Below are positions 17,749-26,575 of a DNA stretch of 64,000 nucleotides, piece after piece. The position numbers and the translations under genes are program-made. Origin of the DNA: Aurantibacter_A sp039941195 (GTDB lineage: Bacteria; Bacteroidota; Bacteroidia; Flavobacteriales; Flavobacteriaceae); assembly GCF_039941195.1 (NCBI RefSeq), contig NZ_JBDVFA010000105.1, positions 1 through 64,000 on the forward strand. Reading direction: 5' to 3'. Position 1 is the first letter of the stretch. Each line of letters opens with the position of its first letter. Below the pieces are notes generated by a model that saw only the letters and a list, made by a program, of their open reading frames with translations, was not told the origin of the DNA and did no database searches.

Positions 17749-19179
17749 CTAATTATTTTTTGTCAAGGCTGCCACCCAACCACCTTTAAATGGCGCTTTA
17801 ATATTTACAATTTTACCTCCTTCAATTTTTTCTTCTTTTTTGTAAAATGTACCTTCACTAATGCTAATCCATTTCAAAGTGAAATTACCTTGTGCTTTGC
17901 TGAGGTCTAGATCAACACTGCCAGAATTTGTAAAATATACTGCATACTTTTCTCCTGGTTTAGCAGCTAGATAAGCCTCGTTCGGGAGTCTATTTGAAAG
18001 TAGTTCCATATGTGGTTTTAGTTCCCATAATTTCATTTGACTTTCCAAAAGGCGACCAGCTTTAATACTTGCTTTAGCTCTGTCGTTAAACCCATTTCCT
18101 GCAAAAGGGCGGTGAAAACGAACTCCTGCAGAACCCGCCAAAATGTTCCTCCAGAAACGTTCAACACCATCTTCCTGACTTCCGGATCCAAAACTGCTAA
18201 ATCCACTACCATAAATTTTAGTGTGATTGCTTGGTCGAGGGTTTTTTTTATTAACTTGTTCGAGTAACCATTGCAGTTCGTGCCAATGTGTATCGTCGAA
18301 ATTGCGACTATTTACTTGTGAGATATCTGCAAACGAATAGTGCTCTCCATCGTTAAAAATAATTGGTGCATAAATTGAGGTTTTACCTTTATGAACATCA
18401 TCAAACATGTCGGTTGTATTTACCGAAACTCCTTTTTCTTTTGCTTTATTCTTAATGAAGTTTATCCAATGCTTACCCCATTTAGAATCGGTCATTGTCT
18501 CGTTATTCATACAATAAAGAACATTGCCATAGTGTAAACTATAGGAAAGCATTTTATTTACGAAAGCTTCTTGGTATTCGTAAATAGCATCTATTTTTTT
18601 ATTGTACTTCGGCATACCTGGAATAGAATGAAAAAAGGGTTGAACGTCTTGTGATGGATGACGCGGGTATTTTTCATCAAAGCCTACTTGCTTATAATCG
18701 TAATTTATATTCAATCGAGGATTCCATGGACTAATTTCCCAAAATTGCTGGGAGTAATCAAAACGATCCCAAACTTCTATCTGAACGATTATATCACGTT
18801 CATTAGTCCATTTTAGCATATTCTCAAACCTATTCCAATAATCTTGGTTCCATTGATTAAGGTCAAATATGGAATCTTTAATTAAAGCATAGGGTTTAAG
18901 ATCTAATCCTTCTCTTTGTGACATTGTATTTCGAACAAAGTTACCGCCAACTTTTTTTATCTCATTAAGATGCTCTAGTAAGTCATCAGCTAAAAAGAGG
19001 TGGTCCGTTTTACTGCCACCAAGAAGAAGAACTGGCTCGCCTTTGTATTCCCAATAGCGAACATTTTCTGACCATGGTTGTAATTGTCCCTTTTGATTTT
19101 CAATGGAAGTTAATTTTTCTTGACCTATTATACTTCCAAAGGACAGCACTGATACTAAAAATGAAATAAGAAATCTCAT
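17749..19179 (-). CDS. Secreted TIM-barrel glycoside-hydrolase-like protein
   Basis: Probable exported glycosidase. Signal peptide runs to about residue 19 (SIIGQ). The opening WSENVRYWEYKGEPVLLLGGS, followed by GGNFVRNTMSQREG and IVQIEVWDRFDY, follows the strand order of clan GH-A (beta/alpha)8 barrels. YCMNNETM supplies an Asn-Glu pair expected for the acid/base. A C-terminal beta domain (AAKPGEKYAVYFTNSG, NIKAPFKGGWVAAL) is typical of DUF4038/GH140-like relatives. No family is assigned with confidence. It stands alone between two intergenic regions. Confidence 0.7.
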   Translation of the reverse strand: MRFLISFLVSVLSFGSIIGQEKLTSIENQKGQLQPWSENVRYWEYKGEPVLLLGGSKTDHLFLADDLLEHLNEIKKVGGNFVRNTMSQREGLDLKPYALIKDSIFDLNQWNQDYWNRFENMLKWTNERDIIVQIEVWDRFDYSQQFWEISPWNPRLNINYDYKQVGFDEKYPRHPSQDVQPFFHSIPGMPKYNKKIDAIYEYQEAFVNKMLSYSLHYGNVLYCMNNETMTDSKWGKHWINFIKNKAKEKGVSVNTTDMFDDVHKGKTSIYAPIIFNDGEHYSFADISQVNSRNFDDTHWHELQWLLEQVNKKNPRPSNHTKIYGSGFSSFGSGSQEDGVERFWRNILAGSAGVRFHRPFAGNGFNDRAKASIKAGRLLESQMKLWELKPHMELLSNRLPNEAYLAAKPGEKYAVYFTNSGSVDLDLSKAQGNFTLKWISISEGTFYKKEEKIEGGKIVNIKAPFKGGWVAALTKNN

Positions 19180-19348
19180 AAATAAAAATTAAATCTATTC
19201 GGTTATTGATTTAAAACGATTTTATCAAATATAGGTTTTTAGTCAATTCAAGGCTACCCCGTAATCTGTTCACCTAAACAGGTTTTAAATTTTAAGGTGG
19301 AGATAAATTTAGAAGTTTGTGTAAATTGCAAGTAACCAAACTAAACTA

Positions 19349-20455
19349 ATGTCAGAAAAAAGAAAAGGACGTTTACTCTCCTTAGACACATTACGAGGCT
19401 TCGATATGTTTTTTATTGCTGGGGGTGGAACTTTTATCACCCTGTTACATGGAAAAACAAATATGTCATGGGTAGATGCAATAGCTAACCAATTAGAGCA
19501 CGTTCCATGGAACGGATTCGTCTTCTATGATTTTATTTTCCCTTTATTTCTGTTTATGACAGGAGTATCATTAACGTTTTCACTGCGTAATGGTGTTTCT
19601 AAAGGTATTCCTAAGAAGAAATTATATAGAAAGGTTTTTACTCGAATGATAGTCCTTGTTTTATTAGGAATGCTATATAAGAACAGTCCTTTCCCATATT
19701 TCGAACCTTCCAAAATTAGATTAGGTAGTGTATTAGGTCGAATAGGTATTGCGAGCTTTGTTACATGTTTGTTGTATTTAAATTATTCAACAATTAAAAG
19801 GGCATATTGGATTGTAGGTATGCTTGCAATATATTACGCTGCAATGTTCTTAATACCTGTTCCTGGTTATGGCTCAGGTGATTTATCTTTTGAAGGGAAT
19901 TTGGTAGGCTGGTTTGATAGAACCTTTTTACCAGGTAGACTTCATCAAGTAACATTCGATGAGCTTGGTATATTAACCACAATTTCAGCGGTATGTATTG
20001 CCATATTCGGTAGCATAGCTGGCGATATTCTTAATAGTAAAAAAACAGAGAATAAAAAGACGGTTACACTTATTGTAGTTGGTGTTCTGTGTGTAGTAGT
20101 TGGTTTAATTTGGAACTTGCATTTTCCTATTAACAAACGATTATGGTCAAGTTCTTTTGTGACGCTAACTAGTGGCTTGGGCTTTTTGATAATGGCATTG
20201 TTTTATTGGGTTATTGATGTGAAAGGCTATCAAAAGTGGACTTTTTTCTTTAAAGTAATTGGAATGAATTCTTTGGTGATTTATTTTGCAAATCGATTTA
20301 TTGATTTTTCGTATACTTCGGAGAAGTTGTTAGGAGGAATCTATGCACCACTTCCGGAACAATGGCATGAAGTAATTAATGCCCTAGGGGCATTAGCATT
20401 GGTTTGGCTTTTACTTTACATACTTTATAAAAAGAAAATATTTGTTAAGGTTTAA
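19349..20455 (+). CDS. Multispanning acyltransferase-like protein (DUF5009/NagX-like)
   Basis: Inner-membrane protein of about ten hydrophobic helices. The N-terminus RLLSLDTLRGFDMFFIAGGG is the signature of the heparan-alpha-glucosaminide N-acetyltransferase/NagX (DUF5009) group, which moves acyl groups across the membrane onto amino sugars. FIFPLFLFMTGVSLTFSLR and GRIGIASFVTCLLYL fit the same family. It opens a plus-strand cluster with an esterase and an SDR reductase (gaps of 51 and 18 bases). Substrate is not shown. Confidence 0.8.
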   Translation: MSEKRKGRLLSLDTLRGFDMFFIAGGGTFITLLHGKTNMSWVDAIANQLEHVPWNGFVFYDFIFPLFLFMTGVSLTFSLRNGVSKGIPKKKLYRKVFTRMIVLVLLGMLYKNSPFPYFEPSKIRLGSVLGRIGIASFVTCLLYLNYSTIKRAYWIVGMLAIYYAAMFLIPVPGYGSGDLSFEGNLVGWFDRTFLPGRLHQVTFDELGILTTISAVCIAIFGSIAGDILNSKKTENKKTVTLIVVGVLCVVVGLIWNLHFPINKRLWSSSFVTLTSGLGFLIMALFYWVIDVKGYQKWTFFFKVIGMNSLVIYFANRFIDFSYTSEKLLGGIYAPLPEQWHEVINALGALALVWLLLYILYKKKIFVKV

Positions 20456-20506
20456 ATGCTAACACGACAGGATGCTTTAGGTTTAATACTTTAAAATTAT
20501 CAACTT

Positions 20507-21793
20507 ATGAAACGAATAAAAAAAGAATTTTTAGTGATAATTACACTGGTTTTCTGTGGTCAATTATTGGTTAGAGCACAAGAGAATAGTGAATATAAAC
20601 TTGTTGTTGAAGGCTTTGATTGGGGTCCAGGAGCAAATAAGGTTATCGTGCAACTAAATGAGGAGGTTGATGGAGTAAAAGCATCTGAGTATAAGGTTTC
20701 GGTGGAGCGAAAAGCAGACGGAATAAAAATAGAAAAATCTGCATCTAAAGGCGAAAGAAAAGTTGTATATGCGTATGTTTCTAATGAAGATGGAGTGGTT
20801 GTTTCTAAAGGAAAACATATAACTTTAGTTTTGGATGTAAGTCCAAATGATCCTTTAAGTTCACCAATAAAATATATTGTAGCCTCCGGTAGAGGAAGTA
20901 ATAAATGGATTGATTATCAATTGTCAATAACGCATAAGCCTACTGGTCAAATATGGAATACAGAATCTGATCGTATACTACCTGGGGTGGATAAATTTGA
21001 TCTAAAAGGAACCTACAAGCAAGACGGAATACAATTAACTTATGCATCGTACGTGCCAAAGATTGATAGTGGTAAAACACCATTACTCATTTGGCTTCAT
21101 GGTGGGGGCGAAGGAGGAGTAGATCCAAGTATTCCATTGATTGCGAATAAAGCAGCAAATTACGCTTCAAAAGAGATTCAAGAAATTTTTGGAGGAGCAA
21201 ACGTATTAGTTCCGCAAAGTCCTACATTTTGGATGCAAGATAGTGATGGCGTCTATACGCGTGGTAAAAAAAATGACATTTATAATAAGGCATTGTTTGG
21301 TCTTATAGAAAACTATGTTGCCGAAAATTCTAATATAGATGCCAATAGGATTTATGTTGGGGGTTGTTCTAATGGCGGTTATATGAGTTTGAAATTGTTG
21401 ATAGAGCATCCACATTATTTTGCTGCAGCATACATCAGTGCTCTTGCTTTCTTAGATGAATATGTAACAAATGAGCAATTACAAAGTATTAAGAATATTC
21501 CTATTTGGTTTGTACATTCAAAAGATGATAAAACCACATTGCCAAATGAGACTGTGGTGCCTTTATATAATAGGCTTATTTCTACGGGGGCAAGTAATGT
21601 GCATTTTTCTTATTATGATCATGTAGTTGATTTGTCCGGATTTTATGGAGGTAGTAATCATCATTTTAGTGGTCATTGGTCTTGGATTTATTCACACGTA
21701 AATGATGCTGATTTTGATTATGATGGTCAACCAGTTTATGTAAATAGTAGGCCGGTTAAGTTAATGCAATGGATGGCGCATCAGCAAAAATAA
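20507..21793 (+). CDS. Secreted esterase/peptidase of the prolyl-oligopeptidase-like type
   Basis: Exported alpha/beta-hydrolase with a signal peptide ending LLVRAQ. Residues 25-165 form a beta-sandwich module (WGPGANKVIVQLNEEV onward). The hydrolase part has the oxyanion loop LIWLHGGGEGG, nucleophile elbow GGCSNGGY (Ser flanked by Cys and Asn), acid in HSKDDKTT and a His in the GGSNHHFSGHW segment. This fits polyhydroxybutyrate-depolymerase/feruloyl-esterase-like enzymes. It follows the DUF5009 protein and precedes an SDR reductase. Confidence 0.78.
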   Translation: MKRIKKEFLVIITLVFCGQLLVRAQENSEYKLVVEGFDWGPGANKVIVQLNEEVDGVKASEYKVSVERKADGIKIEKSASKGERKVVYAYVSNEDGVVVSKGKHITLVLDVSPNDPLSSPIKYIVASGRGSNKWIDYQLSITHKPTGQIWNTESDRILPGVDKFDLKGTYKQDGIQLTYASYVPKIDSGKTPLLIWLHGGGEGGVDPSIPLIANKAANYASKEIQEIFGGANVLVPQSPTFWMQDSDGVYTRGKKNDIYNKALFGLIENYVAENSNIDANRIYVGGCSNGGYMSLKLLIEHPHYFAAAYISALAFLDEYVTNEQLQSIKNIPIWFVHSKDDKTTLPNETVVPLYNRLISTGASNVHFSYYDHVVDLSGFYGGSNHHFSGHWSWIYSHVNDADFDYDGQPVYVNSRPVKLMQWMAHQQK

Positions 21794-21811
21794 CTTGATT
21801 TAAAATATAAC

Positions 21812-22549
21812 ATGAGGTTAAAAGATAAAGTAGCAATAGTAACAGGTGGAGCACGAGGCATAGGGAAGGCAATTGCAGAACTGTTTGCACAGGAAGGAGC
21901 AATAGTAATCATCATCGACCTTTTGCATGAAGGGCAGCAAGTAGCAGATTTAATAAATTCGAATTTAGGTAAAGCCGAATATCATGCAGTTTCAGTTACG
22001 GATAAAAGTGCGATTGAAAAGCTATTTGAGTCGGTAAATTTAAAATACGGAAAAATTGATATCCTTATTAATAATGCCGGTATTACTAGAGATAAAACAC
22101 TCGAGAAAATGAGTGAAGAAGCTTGGGATGCTGTAATAGATGTAAACTTAAAAGGAGTGTTTATATGTGCTCAAGCTGTTGTGCCTTACATGAAAAAGAA
22201 TAAGTATGGTAGAATAGTAAGTGCGGCCTCGAATGTTGGTCTACGTGGAAATTTTGGTCAAACTAATTATGCTGCCACGAAAGCTGGGGTAATTGCAATG
22301 TCTAAAACTTGGACAATGGAATTAGGAAAATTCGGGATTACTGCGAATGCAATTGCACCTGGTTTTACAATGACTGAAATGGTGAAAGATATTCCAGTGG
22401 AGCATTTAGAAAGTATAAAAAAAAGTATCCCATTGCAATCAGCCGCGCAACCAATAGATATCGCTTACGGTTATCTTTATCTAGCTTCAGATGAAGCACG
22501 ATATGTATCGGGAATATGTCTTACGATTGATGGTGGAATTTCGAGGTAA
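21812..22549 (+). CDS. fabG: Short-chain dehydrogenase, FabG-like 3-oxoacyl-ACP reductase
   Basis: NAD(P)-dependent classical SDR. Cofactor loop TGGARGIGKAIA, NNAGIT, catalytic S in SAASNVG and Y-x-x-x-K in YAATKAG are all present. ITANAIAPGFTMTEM and SGICLTIDGG match FabG/PhaB-type reductases. The 245-residue length is usual. As it sits in a cluster with a secreted esterase and a membrane acyltransferase, it may serve a specialised hydroxyacid pathway rather than housekeeping fatty-acid synthesis; the symbol reflects family only. Confidence 0.82.
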   Translation: MRLKDKVAIVTGGARGIGKAIAELFAQEGAIVIIIDLLHEGQQVADLINSNLGKAEYHAVSVTDKSAIEKLFESVNLKYGKIDILINNAGITRDKTLEKMSEEAWDAVIDVNLKGVFICAQAVVPYMKKNKYGRIVSAASNVGLRGNFGQTNYAATKAGVIAMSKTWTMELGKFGITANAIAPGFTMTEMVKDIPVEHLESIKKSIPLQSAAQPIDIAYGYLYLASDEARYVSGICLTIDGGISR

Positions 22550-22592
22550 ACGTGCAGATAAATCTAATTGTATTAATTGAATAAACGAGTTT

Positions 22593-23276
22593 TTATCCAG
22601 CGCGCTGTATAACTTCAAATACACGGTTGCCATCTAATTTCAAGGTCTTAGAAGGGAATTTTAATATCAAGGCGTAATCATGTGTTGCCATTAAAATTGT
22701 ACGCCCTGCTTTGTTGATGTCTTGCAATACTTTCATGACTTCTACACTGGTTTGCGGATCAAGGTTTCCTGTAGGTTCATCTGCAATTATTAATTCTGGA
22801 TCATTAAGCAAAGCTCTTGCAATTGCCACACGTTGTTGTTCGCCACCAGATACTTGATGTGGAAATTTAAAACCTTTGGTTTTCATTCCAACTTTTTCGA
22901 GAACCTCTTGAATTTTTTTATCGATTTTATCTTTATCCTTCCAACCGGTAGCTTTTAAAACAAAAAGAAGATTGTTGTAGATATTTCGGTCTGGTAATAA
23001 TTTAAAATCTTGAAAAACGATTCCTAATTTTCTGCGAAGAAAAGGTATATCTTTTTCTTTAAGTTTGGTTAAATCAAAATCTACAATTTGCCCTGTTCCT
23101 TGGCGTAAAGGTAAATCGCCATAAAGCGTTTTCATAAAGCTACTTTTACCACTTCCAGTTTTTCCAATTAGATATACAAAGTCACCTTTGTTTACTTGAA
23201 GACTAATATTGTTAAGTACCAAGCTTTCTTTTTGAAAAACTGCTACATCTTTAAGTTCAAGAATTGCTTCTGACAT
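22593..23276 (-). CDS. ftsE: Cell-division-type ABC ATPase FtsE
   Basis: ABC ATPase of the FtsE/LolD group. Walker A GKTGSGKSS, Q loop VFQDFKLLPDRNIYNN, signature SGGEQQRVAIARAL, Walker B LIIADEPTGNLDP and the switch His in ATHDY are intact. The phrase LLPDRNIYNN is typical of FtsE, which with FtsX regulates peptidoglycan hydrolases at the septum. No FtsX gene is adjacent within the window, a common situation in Bacteroidota. The start MSEAILELKD is well placed. Confidence 0.86.
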   Translation of the reverse strand: MSEAILELKDVAVFQKESLVLNNISLQVNKGDFVYLIGKTGSGKSSFMKTLYGDLPLRQGTGQIVDFDLTKLKEKDIPFLRRKLGIVFQDFKLLPDRNIYNNLLFVLKATGWKDKDKIDKKIQEVLEKVGMKTKGFKFPHQVSGGEQQRVAIARALLNDPELIIADEPTGNLDPQTSVEVMKVLQDINKAGRTILMATHDYALILKFPSKTLKLDGNRVFEVIQRAG

Positions 23277-23545
23277 TGGCTATGCTTGTATTTTAGTGCT
23301 GTGGCAAAAGTAAAAATCAAAATATATAATTAATACTTTTTGCTGCTTTGTTGATATAAAAGTAATAAGTTATGACCGAATGCACTTCCATTCGAATCAT
23401 AAATATTTTTCCTTTGTAGTTTTATAGGCGCTAGGTCTATATAAATCAATACTCAGTCAATAAATAACAGTGAAAAGCCTTCGAAAATATACTTAGGTAC
23501 AATATTTGACGTTATTAAAATTAATATAAGGTTAGTCAGAACACT

Positions 23546-26500
23546 ATGCTAAAAAGAATCACTGCTTTAATCCTCGTTTTCTCGGGGATGGTTTTTAATG
23601 GGTACGCCCAAGAAACTAAAATCTACACTCACGATCAAAAGATGTATCAAGATGCTTTGGCATTGTACAATAATGAACAATACCAAGCTGCTCAAACTTT
23701 ATTTCAGAAAGTAAAGAACAATTCTGAGGATGGCGAAATCAAATCAAATAGCGCATACTATGAGGCAAATGCCGCTGTACGATTAAATCAATTAGGTGCG
23801 GATCGGTTAATGGAAGATTTTGTTGAACAATATCCGACGTCAACAAAAAGGAATAATGCATTTGCAGATGTAGCAGAATATTATTTTGAAACCGGGAAAT
23901 ATCCTTATGCATTAAAATGGTATAATCGCGTGGATCAAGGTGCACTTTCTAGAGGTGAAATGGAGCGCTTTAATTTTAATTATGGGTATTCTTTGTATTC
24001 TTCAAAAAAAACAAAGGAAGCGGAAAAATATTTAAATAAAGTTGTGGATTCTCCAACCTATGGTTCGCAGGCAAAATATTATTTAGGATACATTTCTTAC
24101 CAAGAAGATGATTATGAAGGTGCTAATGAACGTTTCGATGAAATAACAGATCCAGAAATTCTAGAAGAGAAAATGAGTTATTACCAAGCTGATATGAATT
24201 TTAAGCTTGGGAAGTTTGAAGAAGCAATTGGATTGGCGAAAAAGTATCTTCCAAAGGCAGATCGTAAAGAGGTGTCTGAATTAAATAAAATTATAGGTGA
24301 AAGCTATTTCAATTTAAATCAATATGATAATGCCATTCCTTATTTAGAGGAATATAAAGGTAAGCGTGGTAAATGGAGTAATACAGATTACTATTTATTA
24401 GGCTATGCACATTACAAGCAAGGTGACTATACTGCCGCAGAACAGCAATTCAATAAAATTATTGGCGGTACAAATAGTGTATCGCAAAATGCCTATTACC
24501 ATTTAGCAGAATGTTATTTGAAATTAGGAAAAAAACAAGAAGCTTTAAATGCATTTAGAAATGCTACTCAAATGGATTTTAGTGCCGAAATACAGCAAGA
24601 TGCCTATTTAAACTATGCCCGTTTAAGTTATGAAATAGGTAATGCCTATGAGCCAGTACCTCAAGTGATTTCGAATTATTTAGAGAAATATCCGAATGGA
24701 AAAAACACACAAGAGATGCAAGGTCTTTTGGTTGATTCTTATATTACTTCTAAGAATTTTCAAGGAGCAATGGACTTGCTGGAAAAGAATAGAAATTATG
24801 CCAGTAAGGCGACGTATCAGCGCGTAGCTTTTTATAGAGGTGTAGAACTTTTTGTAGCTGCAGATTATGAAGGAGCATCAACTACATTTCAAAAATCTTT
24901 AGATAGCGCCGAAGACCCTTTATTTACTGCAAGAACGAATTACTGGAAGGCAGAATCTGATTATATGTTGAATAGGTTTGATGAAGCTCTAGCTGGTTTT
25001 AAACGTTTCCAGAGTAATCCACAATCTTCCAGTACAAATGAGCAAAAAGAATTGGATTACAATCTGGCTTACACCTATTTTAAACTTAAAGATTATGGGC
25101 AGGCAATAGCTAGTTATAATAGTTATGCCGGTTCTGGAACTAATGACACGCATAAATTGTACGACACCTATTTACGTATGGGTGATAGTTATTTTGTTAC
25201 CAGCAAATATTGGCCAGCAATCGAAACCTATAACAAGGCACTTGCACTCTCGGGTCCGGAGAAGGATTATGCAGCTTACCATAAGGCAATTAGTTATGGA
25301 TTTGTTGGTAAACAAGATACCAAAATACAAGAGCTAACAAGTTTTGTTTCAAAATATTCGAAATCCACTTTAAAAGATGACGCGCTTTACGAACTAGGTA
25401 ATACCTATATCACATCGGGGCAAGAAGCACAAGGTTTACAATCTTATGATAGGTTGATTAATGAATACGGAGGAAGCTCTTTGGTGCCGCAAGCAATGAT
25501 GCGACAAGGGTTGGTATATTATAACTCGGGTAATAATGAAAAAGCATTAGAACGATTTAAATCTGTAGTAAATCAATTTCCAAAAACTCAAGAAGCTATA
25601 CAGGCTGTGGCTACTGCCAAGTTAATATATGTTGACACTGGTAGAGTAGATGAATATGCAGCTTGGGTGCGTGATTTAGATTTTGTTGAGGTAACAGATT
25701 CCGAATTAGATAATGCGACATACGAATCAGCAGAAAAACAATTACGAGATGGAAATAAAGATGCTGCTATGCGTGCTTATGAAAAGTATTTGAAAGATTT
25801 TCCAAATGGATCACATAGTGTAAATGCGCATTTTAATTTAGCACAATTGTATTTTGGTAAATCACAAAAAGAAACAGCTCTACCACACTATAAATTCGTG
25901 GCTGATACAGGGGCGGGTGAATATACCGAACAGGCATTAACTAGAGTTTGTGAAATATATATTGGTCTAAATGATTATGGTACAGCTTTACCATATTTAC
26001 AGCGTTTGGAGAGTCAGGCTAACATTCAGCAAAATAAAATATTTGCGCAAAGTAATTTGATGAAAGGTTATTACGAACAAAAGAATTACGACCAAACTAT
26101 CGCCTACGCAGAGAAGGTTTTAGCAACACCATCAATTGATAATAGAATTAAAAGTGATGCTCAAATTTTTATTGCGCGTTCAGCGATTGCAACAAATGAT
26201 GAGGCAAGAGCCGAGAGTGCTTATCAGGATGTAATGAAAATTGCTAGTGGTAGTTTGGCTGCTGAGGCATTGTACTACGATGCATATTTTAAATTTAAAG
26301 CGCAAGACCATGAGGGTTCAAATATATCGGTTCAGAAACTAGCGAAGGATTATGCGAGTTATAAAGAATGGGGAGGAAAAGGATTGGTGTTAATGGCAAA
26401 AAATTTCTATGCTTTGGGCGATGCTTATCAAGCCACCTATATTCTTGAAAATGTGACTTCTAATTTTACACAATATCCTGAAATTGTTTCTGAAGCACGA

Positions 26501-26569
26501 AGTGAATTAGCGATGATTAAGGCAAAAGAATCTAAGAGCAATTCTTCGGTTAATCCAAATGGTAACTAG
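23546..26569 (+). CDS. Large secreted tetratricopeptide-repeat protein
   Basis: Signal peptide ends near NGYAQ (residue 21), after which almost the whole 1007-residue protein is TPR/Sel1-like helical repeats (for example YQDALALYNNEQYQAAQTLF, GYAHYKQGDYTAAEQQF, NYWKAESDYMLNRFDEAL). This is a periplasmic scaffold for protein-protein contact. Its stop is six bases before an outer-membrane barrel gene, so the two are cotranscribed, and the protein may be the partner of that barrel. The end is a short Ser/Asn-rich tail. Confidence 0.88.
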   Translation: MLKRITALILVFSGMVFNGYAQETKIYTHDQKMYQDALALYNNEQYQAAQTLFQKVKNNSEDGEIKSNSAYYEANAAVRLNQLGADRLMEDFVEQYPTSTKRNNAFADVAEYYFETGKYPYALKWYNRVDQGALSRGEMERFNFNYGYSLYSSKKTKEAEKYLNKVVDSPTYGSQAKYYLGYISYQEDDYEGANERFDEITDPEILEEKMSYYQADMNFKLGKFEEAIGLAKKYLPKADRKEVSELNKIIGESYFNLNQYDNAIPYLEEYKGKRGKWSNTDYYLLGYAHYKQGDYTAAEQQFNKIIGGTNSVSQNAYYHLAECYLKLGKKQEALNAFRNATQMDFSAEIQQDAYLNYARLSYEIGNAYEPVPQVISNYLEKYPNGKNTQEMQGLLVDSYITSKNFQGAMDLLEKNRNYASKATYQRVAFYRGVELFVAADYEGASTTFQKSLDSAEDPLFTARTNYWKAESDYMLNRFDEALAGFKRFQSNPQSSSTNEQKELDYNLAYTYFKLKDYGQAIASYNSYAGSGTNDTHKLYDTYLRMGDSYFVTSKYWPAIETYNKALALSGPEKDYAAYHKAISYGFVGKQDTKIQELTSFVSKYSKSTLKDDALYELGNTYITSGQEAQGLQSYDRLINEYGGSSLVPQAMMRQGLVYYNSGNNEKALERFKSVVNQFPKTQEAIQAVATAKLIYVDTGRVDEYAAWVRDLDFVEVTDSELDNATYESAEKQLRDGNKDAAMRAYEKYLKDFPNGSHSVNAHFNLAQLYFGKSQKETALPHYKFVADTGAGEYTEQALTRVCEIYIGLNDYGTALPYLQRLESQANIQQNKIFAQSNLMKGYYEQKNYDQTIAYAEKVLATPSIDNRIKSDAQIFIARSAIATNDEARAESAYQDVMKIASGSLAAEALYYDAYFKFKAQDHEGSNISVQKLAKDYASYKEWGGKGLVLMAKNFYALGDAYQATYILENVTSNFTQYPEIVSEARSELAMIKAKESKSNSSVNPNGN

Positions 26570-26575
26570 AACAAA

